From NCBI RefSeq assembly GCF_021654135.1, contig NZ_JAKGSD010000004.1, forward strand, positions 124,001-188,000: a stretch of 64,000 nucleotides of DNA. The letters run 5' to 3'. The notes below the pieces were generated by a model. The model had not been told where the DNA came from and ran no database searches. It was given only the letters and a program-made list of their open reading frames with translations. The stretch's first letter is position 1, and the number at the start of each line of letters is the position of its first letter. The stretch is from Amycolatopsis tucumanensis (lineage in GTDB: Bacteria; Actinomycetota; Actinomycetes; Mycobacteriales; Pseudonocardiaceae). Of this stretch, positions 48,675 through 57,808 are shown in pieces. The translations under genes and the position numbers were made by a program.

Positions 48675-49817
48675 ATGCCCTTTGCCGTCTACCTGCTCGG
48701 GCTCGCCGTCTTCGCCCAGAGCACCTCGGAATTCATGCTGTCCGGGCTGGTCCCGGACATCGCCGCGGACCTGGACGTCTCGATCGCCGCCGCAGGCTAC
48801 CTGACCTCGGCGTTCGCGGTCGGGATGATCGTCGGCGCGCCGCTGCTCGCCATCCTCGCCCGCCGCTGGCCGCAACGCCGGGCGGTCACCGCGTTCCTCG
48901 TCGTGTTCGCCGCCGCGCACGTGCTCGGCGCGCTCACCTCCAGCTACGCCGTCCTGCTCGTCACGCGGATCGTGGCGGCGCTGGCCAACGCCGGGTTCTG
49001 GGCGCTGGCCACCACGGTCGCCGTCGCGCTGGTCGCGCCGGACGCCAAGGGCCGGGCGATGTCGGTGGTGATGGGCGGGGTCACGCTCGCCTGCGTCGCG
49101 GGCGTGCCCGGCGGCGCCGTGCTCGGCCAGGCCTGGGGCTGGCGCTCCGCGTTCTGGGCCGTGGCCGCGCTCGCCGTCGCGGCGACGATCGCGGTGGTGC
49201 GCACCATCCCGGTGTCCAAACCGGACACCGAGGCGACCGCCGTCCGTCCGCTGCTGCGCCGTCCACTGCTGCTCACCTACGCCACGAACGCCCTCGTCCA
49301 GGGCGCGACCTTCTGCACGTTCACCTACCTCGCGCCCCTGATCACCGAGGTGGCCGGGCTGTCCGAGGCGTGGGTGCCCGCGACGCTCGTGTTGTTCGGC
49401 GTCGGCGCGTGCGTCGGCATCGTGTTCGGCGGCCGCGTCGCCGACGCCCGGCCGCGCACGGTCCTGCTGACCGGCACGGCAGCGCTGACCGTCGGCTGGG
49501 CCGCGCTCGCGGTGAGCGCGTCCAGCCCGGTCGTCACGCTCGTTCTCGTGTTCCTGCAAGGGATGCTGGCGTTCGGGCTGGCGCCGGCGCTGACCGCGCG
49601 CGTGTTCTACCAGGCCCCGGGCAACGCGCTGGCCGGCGGCTTCACCACGGCCGCGTTCAACGTCGGCAACACGCTCGGCCCGGCACTGGGCGGGCTCGCG
49701 CTCGACGCGGGTCTCGGGTTCCGCTCGCCGGTCGTGGTCAGCGCGCTGCTCATGGTCGCATCAGTCGCGCAGGTGTACGGCCAGGTCCGACCGGCCAGGC
49801 GCGAGGTCGGCGCGTAG
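48675..49817 (+). CDS. Cmx/CmlR-like chloramphenicol efflux MFS transporter
   Basis: The protein has 380 residues and 12 TMs. MPFAVYLLGLAVFAQSTSEF, MLSGLVPDIAADLDVS and GYLTSAFAVGMIVGAPL are nearly diagnostic of the Cmx/Cmr chloramphenicol exporters of Corynebacterium, Rhodococcus and Streptomyces. RPLLRRPLLLTYATNALVQG starts the second half. Expression is predicted to be induced through the leader/hairpin upstream. Its 3' end overlaps the convergent oxidoreductase gene by 57 bp. Confidence 0.9.
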   Translation: MPFAVYLLGLAVFAQSTSEFMLSGLVPDIAADLDVSIAAAGYLTSAFAVGMIVGAPLLAILARRWPQRRAVTAFLVVFAAAHVLGALTSSYAVLLVTRIVAALANAGFWALATTVAVALVAPDAKGRAMSVVMGGVTLACVAGVPGGAVLGQAWGWRSAFWAVAALAVAATIAVVRTIPVSKPDTEATAVRPLLRRPLLLTYATNALVQGATFCTFTYLAPLITEVAGLSEAWVPATLVLFGVGACVGIVFGGRVADARPRTVLLTGTAALTVGWAALAVSASSPVVTLVLVFLQGMLAFGLAPALTARVFYQAPGNALAGGFTTAAFNVGNTLGPALGGLALDAGLGFRSPVVVSALLMVASVAQVYGQVRPARREVGA

Positions 49818-50528
49818 CACCAGGTCCTCGTCGTAGTCGCCGCGGTTCTGGTGGCGGAACGGGATCGGCTCCGCGCTCTCCAGGGTGCGGAGCCGATCCC
49901 GCAATCCGGCTACCGCCGCGTCGAACCCGGCGTCGTCGAGGCGGTCGGCGCTCAGCACGGCGAACGGCGGCAGCGGCGCGATGCCGGTGTACCAGAATGT
50001 GCCGTGGTGCAAGGGGAACAGCAGGTCGTTCAGTTCACCGTGGACACCCCGCGGTCCGATGCTGGACGGCCGCGCGCCGATCGTCGTCACCACCATCGCA
50101 CGCTTGCCGGTGAGCTTGCCGTCGCCGTAACGCAGCACCGTGCCGTCCTCGGCGGCGATCCCGTAGCCGAGGCCCTTCACGAAGACCCGGTCGAACCAGC
50201 CCTTGAGGATCGCCGGCAACCCGTACCACCACATCGGGAACTGCACCACGATCGCGTCCGCCCAGTCGAGCTTTTCCTGCTCCGCGCGGATGTCCGCGGG
50301 CAGGCGGCCGGACTCGTACGCCTCCTGCGAGGCCGAGGCGACCAGCATCCGCTCGGCCGGGTCGTGCTCGAAGTCGCCGTAGTCGACCACCGGGTTCCAC
50401 TTCATCGCGTACAGGTCCGACACCCGGTAGGAGTGGCCGAACTCGTCCAGCGCCTTCAGCCCCTCGTCACGCAGCGCGGCGTTGAGCGAGCGTCCCTCCG
50501 GGTGGGCAAAGATCCACAACACGTTCAT
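49761..50528 (-). CDS. NAD(P)H:quinone oxidoreductase, flavodoxin-like fold
   Basis: The protein has 255 residues from ATG 50528. VLWIFAHPEGRSLNAALRDE (FMN/FAD phosphate site), DAIVVQFPMWWYGLPAILKG, WFDRVFVKGLGYG and TIGARPSSIGPRGVHG match the KefF/MdaB/NQO family. It performs two-electron reduction of quinones or nitro compounds. It is divergent from a GlxA-type regulator, which probably controls it. Confidence 0.88.
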   Translation of the reverse strand: MNVLWIFAHPEGRSLNAALRDEGLKALDEFGHSYRVSDLYAMKWNPVVDYGDFEHDPAERMLVASASQEAYESGRLPADIRAEQEKLDWADAIVVQFPMWWYGLPAILKGWFDRVFVKGLGYGIAAEDGTVLRYGDGKLTGKRAMVVTTIGARPSSIGPRGVHGELNDLLFPLHHGTFWYTGIAPLPPFAVLSADRLDDAGFDAAVAGLRDRLRTLESAEPIPFRHQNRGDYDEDLVLRADLAPGRSDLAVHLRD

Positions 50529-50598
50529 GCCACCAGGCTCCGCCGTCACCGCGCCTGCGACGAGTGGCCCGATGGTCAGCATGTGTCAGGATCGGGCC

Positions 50599-51630
50599 AT
50601 GACGGTTTTCGCGAACGACGACAGGCACCGGGTGGCCGTGCTGGTCCGGGACGGTCTGCTGCCGATCGAGGTCGGGATCGTGCACCGGCTGTTCGGGCAG
50701 GCCAGGGCTGGTGACGAACCGCTGTACGAGGTGCTCACCTGCACCCTCCACCCCGGCGTGGTGCGCACCGACGCCGACTTCACGGTCAACGTCGAGCACG
50801 GCCTGGACGCGCTGGCCGAGGCCGACACGGTCATCGTGTCCTCCTCCGACGAGGACTACGGCCCGCAGCCCGGCGGTCCGCTGCAGGGCCCGCTCGCCGA
50901 CGCCTTCGCGGCGATCGAGCCGGGCACCCGCATCGCGTCCATCTGCAGCGGCGCGTTCGTCCTCGCCGCGGCCGGGCTGCTCGACGGCCGCCCCGCCACC
51001 ACGCACTGGCAGTCCGCCGACGACCTGCGCACCCTCTACCCGCGCGTGCAGGTCGACCCGAACGTCCTCTACACCGAGTCCGGCAACGTCCTGACCTCGG
51101 CCGGCGTCGCGTCCGGCATCGACCTGTGCCTGCACATGATCCGCCGCGACCACGGCGCCGCGGTGGCCAACGAGGTCGCGCGCGGCACGATCGTCGCGCC
51201 CCACCGCGAGGGCGGCCAGGCCCAGTACATCCCCCGGCCGGTGCCGCAGCCGACGGTGTCCTCGACCGGCGCGGCGCGGGCGTGGGCGCTGGAGAACCTG
51301 CACCGGCCGCTGACGCTGCGGCAGCTCGCCGCGCGGGAGTCGATGAGCGTGCGCACCTTCACCCGCCGCTTCCGCGAGGAGGTCGGCCTCTCGCCCGGCC
51401 AGTGGCTCACGCAGCAACGCGTCGAACGCGCCCGCCAGCTGCTGGAGGAGACCGATCTGCCGATCGACCGGGTCGCCGAGGACGCCGGGTTCGGCAGCGC
51501 CGGTTCGCTGCGCCAGCACCTGCAGGCCGCGCTGGGCGTCTCACCGAGCGGCTACCGCTACACCTTCCGCGGCAGCCGCGCCGACGATCAGGACCACAGC
51601 TCGGCGGCCGGGAGCGGCCGGCCCAGGTAG
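50599..51630 (+). CDS. GlxA-type AraC family regulator (DJ-1/PfpI + AraC HTH)
   Basis: The protein has 343 residues from ATG 50599 (an in-frame ATG 18 nt upstream exists). The N-terminal DJ-1/PfpI-like domain (HRVAVLVRDGLLPIEVGIVH, RIASICSGAFVLAAAGLLDG with the nucleophile-elbow Cys) precedes two AraC HTHs (LTLRQLAARESMSVRTFTRR, LPIDRVAEDAGFGSAGSLRQ). It is divergent from the quinone reductase, so it is its likely activator. The 3' end overlaps the EAL gene by 43 bp. Confidence 0.88.
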   Translation: MTVFANDDRHRVAVLVRDGLLPIEVGIVHRLFGQARAGDEPLYEVLTCTLHPGVVRTDADFTVNVEHGLDALAEADTVIVSSSDEDYGPQPGGPLQGPLADAFAAIEPGTRIASICSGAFVLAAAGLLDGRPATTHWQSADDLRTLYPRVQVDPNVLYTESGNVLTSAGVASGIDLCLHMIRRDHGAAVANEVARGTIVAPHREGGQAQYIPRPVPQPTVSSTGAARAWALENLHRPLTLRQLAARESMSVRTFTRRFREEVGLSPGQWLTQQRVERARQLLEETDLPIDRVAEDAGFGSAGSLRQHLQAALGVSPSGYRYTFRGSRADDQDHSSAAGSGRPR

Positions 51631-54320
51631 TAGCCCTGGGCCTGGTCGCAGCCGAGCCGCTTGAGGATCTCCAGCTGCTTGGCGTTCTCCACGCCCTCCG
51701 CGACGACGGTCAGGTGCACGGCGTGGGCCATCGCGATGATGCTCGTGACGATCACCTCGGCGTCCCCGGACTCGCCCAGCCCGGTGATGAAGGACCGGTC
51801 GATCTTCAACGTGTCCAGCGTCAGCCGCTGCAGCTGCGCCAGCGACGAGTAACCGGTGCCGAAGTCGTCGATCGCCAGGCACACCCCGAGCTCGCGCAGC
51901 GCGGCCAGCGTCTTGCTGGTGACCGTGGAATCCCGCATCAGCGCGCTCTCGGTGATCTCCAGGCACAGCGCGTCCGCGGGCAGCCCGGTCACCGCCAGCG
52001 CCTCCTCCACGGCCAGCACCAGCGCCGGGTCGTCGAGCTGCCGGGTGGACAGGTTGATCTTCAGCCCGACCTTCGCGCCCCGCGCCCGCCGCGACGCCAC
52101 CTCCCGGGTGGTCTCCCGCAGCATGTGCGAGCCGAGCAGGTTGATCAGGTCGCTCTCCTCGGCCAGCGGGATGAACTCCGCTGGCGAGATCGGCCCGTGC
52201 ACCGGGTGCGTCCAGCGCAGCAGGCCCTCGACCGCGACCATCTCGTCGGTGCGCAGGTCGACGACCGGCTGGTAGGCGGCCCACAGGCGGCCGTGCCGGA
52301 CCGCGTCGCGCAGGTCCTGCTCCAGCCGCAGGCGTCGCTGCATCCGCATCCGCAGCTCGACGTCGAAGAACTCGTAGCGGCCGCGGCCCAGCGTCTTCGC
52401 GTGGTACATCGCGACGTCCGCGTCGCGCAGCAGCTCGTCGGCCTCACGCTGGTCGCCGGGGCCGGTCAGCACGATCCCGATGCTCGCGTCGACGTGCAGG
52501 CGGCGCCCGTCGACCGAGATCGGGGTGGTCACCGCGTCCCGGATGTGGTTGGTCAGCGCCCGCACCCCGGACTCGTCGTGCACGCCGAACGCGATCACCA
52601 CGAACTCGTCCCCGCCGAGCCGCCCCACCACGTCCCCGGCGCGCACCGCGTGCCGCAGCCGCTCGCCGGCGATCTGCAGCACCCGGTCGCCGATCGTGTG
52701 ACCGAGCGAGTCGTTGATGACCTTGAACTTGTCCAGGTCGATGAACAGCACCGCGGTGGCGCCGTAACCCTCCTCGTGCAGGGCCGCGTTGAGCCGCTGC
52801 AGCACGAGCGTGCGGTTGGCCAGCCCGGTCAGCGGGTCGTGCGTGGCGTCGTGCGCGAGCCGCTCGCCGATCGCCTTGCGCTCGGTGATGTCGCTGAACG
52901 ACAGCACGAACGCCGAGGAGGCCATGTCCTCCGGGTTCATCGCCCGGCAGGACACCGACAGCCACACGATCCGGCCGTCCGCGCGCTTGGCCCGCATCAC
53001 CCGGCCCTGCTGCGGCTCGCCGCCGCGGCGCAGCTGCGCGGACGGGTACTCCGACGGGTCGAGCCGCCGCCCGTCCTCGTCGTAGAGCGGCCAGTTGTCC
53101 GGCGGCGTGGCCATCAGCTCCGCCTCGGTGGCGCCGAGGATGTGCTCGGCCGCCGGGTTCGCCGACATCACCCGGCCGTTCGGGCCGATCACCAGCACAC
53201 CCTCGTCCAGGGCCGCGACGACCGTGCTGAACTGGCGTTCCGCGCGGCGGCGGGCGGTCTCGTCCGCGCACACCAGCACGTAGCCGTCGTCCATCTCGGC
53301 CGCCGACACCCGCACCGCCAGCGCGGAGCCGTCCGCGGCGCGGTGGGTCGTCTGCGCGACGCCGCCGTGGGCGAGCACGTCGGCCGGGTCGAGCGGCGCG
53401 CCCACCAGCCGGCCGACCTCCTGGCCCAGCGCGTCGGCCGCGCGCCAGCCGTAGATGTTCTCGGCCGCCGGGTTCCAGCTGGTCACGCGGCCCCGCGCGT
53501 CGGTCGCGATCAGCGCGTCGCTGACGTGCTGGACGAGCGCGGCCTGGTAGCGCAACGCGGCCTCGGCGGCCTTCTGCGCGCTGACGTCGCGCATGATCAC
53601 CTGGAAGGCCGGCTTGCCCTCCCAGGTCGTGCGCACCGACACCGACTCCACGGTGATCCGCTCGCCGTCCAGCCTGGTCAGCACCGCCTCCGCCGGCTCG
53701 GACGTGGCACCCGGCTCGCTCAGCCCGGCGATCCGGCGCAGCATCGACGGCACCGACGGCGGATCCACGAAGTCGGTGATCGGCCGCCCGATCAGCTCGG
53801 ACGCGGTGATGGCCCCGACGAACCGGACCGCGGCGGGGTTGGCGTAGGTCAGCACGCCGTACTGGTGCACGACGATGCCGTCCGGGCTCAGCTCGACCAG
53901 CAGCCGGTAGCGGTCGGCGAGGTCGGCCAGCTCACGGCGGTCCTCGTGCCGGTCGGTGACGTCCGTGGCGATGCCGAACAGCCCGCCGTCGAACGTGCGG
54001 GCGCGGAACCGGATCCACCGCGAGTCGCCCGCCGGCGTCTCGTAGGGCTGCTCCAGCTCCAGGTCGTGCCACACCGGCGCGGTGCGGGCGGCCAGCATCA
54101 GCGGCTCGACCAGCTCGGCGAGCCGCGCGCGGATCTCCGCGTCGGGCGCGCCGGGCAGCGCGAGCAGGCGGTCGAGGCCGGGCCGCCAGGTGAGGACGTC
54201 GTCGGCGAAGCCGAAGGACCAGATCACGGCGCGATCGGCGGACAGGGCCAGGTCGATCACCTGTTCATGATCGACGGACAGGCCGGCCACGCCTTCCCCG
54301 GGGTTGGCGTTTGGCTCCAT
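51588..54320 (-). CDS. Multi-PAS GGDEF-EAL cyclic-di-GMP enzyme
   Basis: The protein has 910 residues from ATG 54320 (GTG 54395 possible). Four PAS-type sensor domains (the last includes LDEGVLVIGPNGRVMSANPA) are followed by GGDEF (RLGGDEFVV intact, FIDLDKFKVINDSLGH) and EAL (VEGLLRW, INLSTRQLDD, IDDFGTGYSSL, VVAEGVENA intact). There are no TMs, so it is cytosolic. Both synthase and phosphodiesterase sites look usable. It turns over c-di-GMP, which controls development in related actinomycetes. Confidence 0.92.
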   Translation of the reverse strand: MEPNANPGEGVAGLSVDHEQVIDLALSADRAVIWSFGFADDVLTWRPGLDRLLALPGAPDAEIRARLAELVEPLMLAARTAPVWHDLELEQPYETPAGDSRWIRFRARTFDGGLFGIATDVTDRHEDRRELADLADRYRLLVELSPDGIVVHQYGVLTYANPAAVRFVGAITASELIGRPITDFVDPPSVPSMLRRIAGLSEPGATSEPAEAVLTRLDGERITVESVSVRTTWEGKPAFQVIMRDVSAQKAAEAALRYQAALVQHVSDALIATDARGRVTSWNPAAENIYGWRAADALGQEVGRLVGAPLDPADVLAHGGVAQTTHRAADGSALAVRVSAAEMDDGYVLVCADETARRRAERQFSTVVAALDEGVLVIGPNGRVMSANPAAEHILGATEAELMATPPDNWPLYDEDGRRLDPSEYPSAQLRRGGEPQQGRVMRAKRADGRIVWLSVSCRAMNPEDMASSAFVLSFSDITERKAIGERLAHDATHDPLTGLANRTLVLQRLNAALHEEGYGATAVLFIDLDKFKVINDSLGHTIGDRVLQIAGERLRHAVRAGDVVGRLGGDEFVVIAFGVHDESGVRALTNHIRDAVTTPISVDGRRLHVDASIGIVLTGPGDQREADELLRDADVAMYHAKTLGRGRYEFFDVELRMRMQRRLRLEQDLRDAVRHGRLWAAYQPVVDLRTDEMVAVEGLLRWTHPVHGPISPAEFIPLAEESDLINLLGSHMLRETTREVASRRARGAKVGLKINLSTRQLDDPALVLAVEEALAVTGLPADALCLEITESALMRDSTVTSKTLAALRELGVCLAIDDFGTGYSSLAQLQRLTLDTLKIDRSFITGLGESGDAEVIVTSIIAMAHAVHLTVVAEGVENAKQLEILKRLGCDQAQGYYLGRPLPAAELWS

Positions 54321-54513
54321 CTTCCGTCCGATCCGCCGAGCATCTTCTGCTGTCCGATTACACCATTCGGCCGCTTCACCGTGGTCCTTGTGCACCAATC
54401 TCCGGCAGCGGACTGCGCTCGGTTATGCCCTTCCGGCTGCTCGACGTTGGCTTGGAACGAGTCCGTTCCTCGGGACGGATCGTAGAGGCAATGACGAAGG
54501 AGGGGCGAGTGCG

Positions 54514-55674
54514 ATGGACTCGCGGCAAATGGCAATCTGCGGAATCGGAGCGGTCACCGGCTACGGCTGGGGCCGCGAGCAGCTGTGGGACGGCCTGACG
54601 TCCGGCAAGCCCGCGGCCGGGCTGGAAGCCGGGTACGGCGCCCACCCGGACGAACCCGGCTGGGTGGCGAAGGTGACCGACGGCGGTAACCCGATGGACG
54701 GACCGAGCCGGTTCGCGCGGGCGATGCGGGCTGCGGCCAGGGAGGCGATCGCCGACGCGGGGGAGCGCGGCTGGCAGCCCGGGAAGCGCGTCGGACTCCT
54801 GCACGCGGTGGTGCTCGGCGAGGTGGACCTCTGGCGGGAGTTCTACCTCGACCGGGGCCGTGACCTGCGGCCCCGTGAGTACCTCGGGCTGATGCCGTCC
54901 ACGCCGATGTCCACCTTCATGCAGGAGTACGGGTTCCACGGCCCGGCGATGAACGTCTCGGCGATGTGCGCCTCCGGCAACGCCGGGCTGCTCACCGCCA
55001 AGGCCTGGCTGGACGCCGGCATCGTGGACGACGTGGTGTTCGTCGCCACCGACATCTCCGCGACGCCGGAGAACGTCCTGCACTTCGTGCGGCTCGGGGT
55101 GGCCGTGACCGACACCGAGCCGCTCGAGGCGTGCCGTCCGTTCCAGGAGGGCAGCCGCGGGTTCCTGATGGGCGAGGCGTCCGTCGCGTTCGTGCTGTCG
55201 CGGAACGCGAGCCGGCCGTACGCGGTCGCCCTCGGCGGCGCGATGACGCACGACGGGTACCACGTGACCTCGGTCGACCCGGACCTCGGCCAGGTCCGCG
55301 GCTGCTTCCGGGACGCGCTGGCCAACGCCGGGGTGCCCGCCGCGGCGGTGCGCTACCTCAACGCGCACGGGCCGGGGACCAAGCAGTGCGACACCGCCGA
55401 GGCGACCATCCTCGAAGAGGAGTTCGGGTCGTCGACCGGGGTGTACTCGGTCAAGCCGCTCGTCGGGCACTGCCAGGGCGCGGCTTCGGCGGTGGAGGTG
55501 TCGGTCGCCGCGCTCGGGTACGACCGCGGCTACGTCCCGGCGCCGCCCGCGGTGGCCAAGGGGCACCCGCAGCTGCTCACCGGCCGGGTGCCGATCGGTG
55601 ACGGCCTGACCGTGAAGTCGTCGCTCGGCATGGGCGGCCACAACTCGGTCGTCGTGCTCGGCCCGCCGGCCTGA
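54514..55674 (+). CDS. Stand-alone beta-ketoacyl-ACP synthase-like protein
   Basis: The protein has 386 residues from ATG 54514 (AGGAGGGG upstream). It is a thiolase-fold KAS with a full Cys-His-His set: Cys152 in NVSAMCASGNAGL (normally ACSSG), His285 in YLNAHGPGTKQCDTAEA, Lys314 and His319 in SVKPLVGHCQGAAS. It is not next to ACP, KR or other PKS genes. It could serve a small secondary-metabolite or lipid pathway encoded elsewhere. A strong terminator follows. Confidence 0.85.
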   Translation: MDSRQMAICGIGAVTGYGWGREQLWDGLTSGKPAAGLEAGYGAHPDEPGWVAKVTDGGNPMDGPSRFARAMRAAAREAIADAGERGWQPGKRVGLLHAVVLGEVDLWREFYLDRGRDLRPREYLGLMPSTPMSTFMQEYGFHGPAMNVSAMCASGNAGLLTAKAWLDAGIVDDVVFVATDISATPENVLHFVRLGVAVTDTEPLEACRPFQEGSRGFLMGEASVAFVLSRNASRPYAVALGGAMTHDGYHVTSVDPDLGQVRGCFRDALANAGVPAAAVRYLNAHGPGTKQCDTAEATILEEEFGSSTGVYSVKPLVGHCQGAASAVEVSVAALGYDRGYVPAPPAVAKGHPQLLTGRVPIGDGLTVKSSLGMGGHNSVVVLGPPA

Positions 55675-55682
55675 TCGCGGCC

Positions 55683-55721
55683 TCCGCCCCGCGGCTCGCA
55701 AGGGGGTTGCCGCGGGGCGGA
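55683..55721 (+). terminator. Hairpin terminator after the ketoacyl synthase gene
   Basis: TCCGCCCCGCGGC (55683-55695) and GCCGCGGGGCGGA (55709-55721) form a perfect 13-bp stem with a 13-nt loop. There is no T-run. Confidence 0.75.
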
Positions 55722-55764
55722 AGGCGGGCTTGTGCGCGGTGGTGCGCTGTCCGAAGATCGGGGC

Positions 55765-56889
55765 ATGACTGTGCGCACGACACCGCCGTTCCGCGCCGAT
55801 CACGTGGGCAGCCTGCTGCGGCCCGCCGAACTCCACCGGGCCCGCGAGGACTTCGCCAAGGGCGCCATCGGCGCCGGCGACCTGAAGGCCGTGGAGGACA
55901 GCGCCATCCGCGACGTCGTCGCGATGCAGCGCGAGGTCGGGCTGCGCTCGGCCACCGACGGCGAATTCCGCCGCGCCTCCTGGCACATGGACTTCATCTA
56001 CGCCCTCGACGGGATCTCCCGCAGCGACGAGAAGCTGCACGTCAAGTTCCACAACGCGGCCGGGGACATCGAGTTCAGCCCGGCCGGGCTGAAGGTGGAC
56101 GGCAAGGTCGGGCTGTCCGGCACGATCTTCGGTGACCACTTCGCGTTCCTCAAGTCCATTGTGGACGACACCCAGACGCCGAAGCAGACCATCCCGTCGC
56201 CCAGCATGATCTACTACCGGGGCGGTCGCCGCGCCGTCTCCGAGCAGGTCTACCCCGACCTGGAGGAGTTCTACCGCGATCTGGCCGACGCGTACGCCAA
56301 GGAGGTCGCCGGGATGGCCGAGCTGGGCTGCACCTACCTGCAGCTCGACGACACCAGCCTCGCCTACCTCAACGACCCGGCGCAGCGGCAGCTCGTCGCG
56401 GAGATGGGCGGCGACCCGGACAAGCAGCACGTGCGCAACATCAAGACGATGAACGCCGCGCTGTCCGGCCGCCCGGAGGGGCTGACCGTCACCACCCACC
56501 TGTGCCGCGGCAACTTCCGCTCCTCGTGGGTGGCCTCCGGCGGGTACGACTTCGTCGCCGACGCGCTGTTCAACGAGCTGGAGGTGGACGGCTACTTCCT
56601 GGAGTTCGACGACGAGCGCTCCGGCGGGTTCGAGCCGCTGCGGTTCGTGCCGAAGGGCAAGTACGTTGTGCTCGGCCTGGTCACCACCAAGCGCGGCGAG
56701 CTGGAGTCGGTCGACTCGCTGCGGCGGCGCATCGACGAGGCGGCGCGCTACGTCGACCTGGACCAGCTGTGCCTGTCCGGGCAGTGCGGGTTCTCCTCGA
56801 CGGAGGAGGGCAACGACCTCACCCAGGACGAGCAGAAGGCGAAGCTGGAGCGGATCGTCGAAACCGCCGAGCTCGTGTGGGGCCGTTAA
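55765..56889 (+). CDS. MetE C-terminal-like methyltransferase (YxjG/YxjH type)
   Basis: The protein has 374 residues from ATG 55765. It is a single catalytic half of cobalamin-independent methionine synthase: PPFRADHVGSLLRP, GLRSATDGEFRRASWHMDF, and zinc ligands at VTTHLCRGNF (His-x-Cys), the following Glu in FLEFDDE, and Cys in SGQCGF. One-domain forms methylate homocysteine or related thiols with non-folate donors. It is followed 9 bp later by an IclR regulator in the same direction. Confidence 0.85.
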   Translation: MTVRTTPPFRADHVGSLLRPAELHRAREDFAKGAIGAGDLKAVEDSAIRDVVAMQREVGLRSATDGEFRRASWHMDFIYALDGISRSDEKLHVKFHNAAGDIEFSPAGLKVDGKVGLSGTIFGDHFAFLKSIVDDTQTPKQTIPSPSMIYYRGGRRAVSEQVYPDLEEFYRDLADAYAKEVAGMAELGCTYLQLDDTSLAYLNDPAQRQLVAEMGGDPDKQHVRNIKTMNAALSGRPEGLTVTTHLCRGNFRSSWVASGGYDFVADALFNELEVDGYFLEFDDERSGGFEPLRFVPKGKYVVLGLVTTKRGELESVDSLRRRIDEAARYVDLDQLCLSGQCGFSSTEEGNDLTQDEQKAKLERIVETAELVWGR

Positions 56890-56898
56890 CCTGGGCTG

Positions 56899-57675
56899 AT
56901 GCGGCACACATCGGCGCAGGCGCCCTCGGTCGTCGACCGCGTGCTGGACGTGCTGGCCGCGTTCACCCCCGAACGTCCGGCGATGACGCTGTCCGAGCTG
57001 AGCCGCCGGACCGGGCTGCCGTTGTCGACCACCCACCGGCTGGTCGGTGAGCTGGCGCGGCGCGGGGCGCTGGAGCGGCAGGACGACGGGCAGTACCGGG
57101 TCGGGCTGTGGCTGTGGGAGGTCGCGTCGCTGTCCCCGCGCGGGCCGGTGCTGCGTGACGCGGCGATGCCGTTCCTGGAGGACCTGTACGAGGCCACGCA
57201 CGAGAACGTGCAGCTCGCGGTGCTCGACGTGCCGGACGTCGTGTACGTGGAGCGGATCTCCGGGCGTAACGCGGTGAGCATCGTGTCCCGCCCCGGCGGG
57301 CGGCTGGCGGCGCACGCGACCGGCGTCGGGCTGGTGCTGCTCGCGCACGCGCCGTCCGACGTGCAGGAACAGGTGCTGGCCGCGCCGCTGCGCCGGTACA
57401 CGCCCAAGACGATCACCGGGGCCGACGAGCTGCGCCGGGTACTGGCCGACGTGCGGCGCGACGGGTACGTGATCAGCGACCGGCAGGTGGAGATGGTGTC
57501 CCTGTCCGTGGCGGCGCCGGTGTACGGGGCGGACGACGCGGTGGTGGCGGCGATCTCGATCGTCATCCCGGCCGCCGGGCCGGATCCGAGATCGATGGTG
57601 CCGGCCGTGCGGGCGGCGGCGCGGGGGATTTCGCGGACCTTGGGGGCACCGCGCGCCTTGCGGCAGCCCAGCTGA
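56899..57675 (+). CDS. IclR family regulator
   Basis: The protein has 258 residues. N-terminal winged HTH (MTLSELSRRTGLPLSTTHRL, VGELARRGALERQDDGQYRV) and an IclR effector domain (AHATGVGLVLLAHAP, ISDRQVEMVSLSVAAPVYG). It is in an operon with the MetE-like gene. IclR ligands are usually small carbon compounds. The 57676-57808 gap holds short partial dyads but no gene. Confidence 0.9.
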   Translation: MRHTSAQAPSVVDRVLDVLAAFTPERPAMTLSELSRRTGLPLSTTHRLVGELARRGALERQDDGQYRVGLWLWEVASLSPRGPVLRDAAMPFLEDLYEATHENVQLAVLDVPDVVYVERISGRNAVSIVSRPGGRLAAHATGVGLVLLAHAPSDVQEQVLAAPLRRYTPKTITGADELRRVLADVRRDGYVISDRQVEMVSLSVAAPVYGADDAVVAAISIVIPAAGPDPRSMVPAVRAAARGISRTLGAPRALRQPS

Positions 57676-57808
57676 GGGGGGTTGGGTTTTGCGGGCTGGT
57701 GTGATGCCGGCGCCAGCGAGCGGTGGACGCTGCGACGCCCCCAGTTGAGCCGAGGGGATCTCGGGGGCTGGGCGCGTCCGGGGCACCTCGGCCCAGCTGA
57801 GCCAGGCC

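Noticed and set aside
54376..57786. Very long minus-strand open frame opposite the KAS, MetE-like and IclR genes
   Set aside because: Three clear plus-strand genes with catalytic motifs occupy it. The antisense translation is low-complexity Arg/His/Pro sequence.
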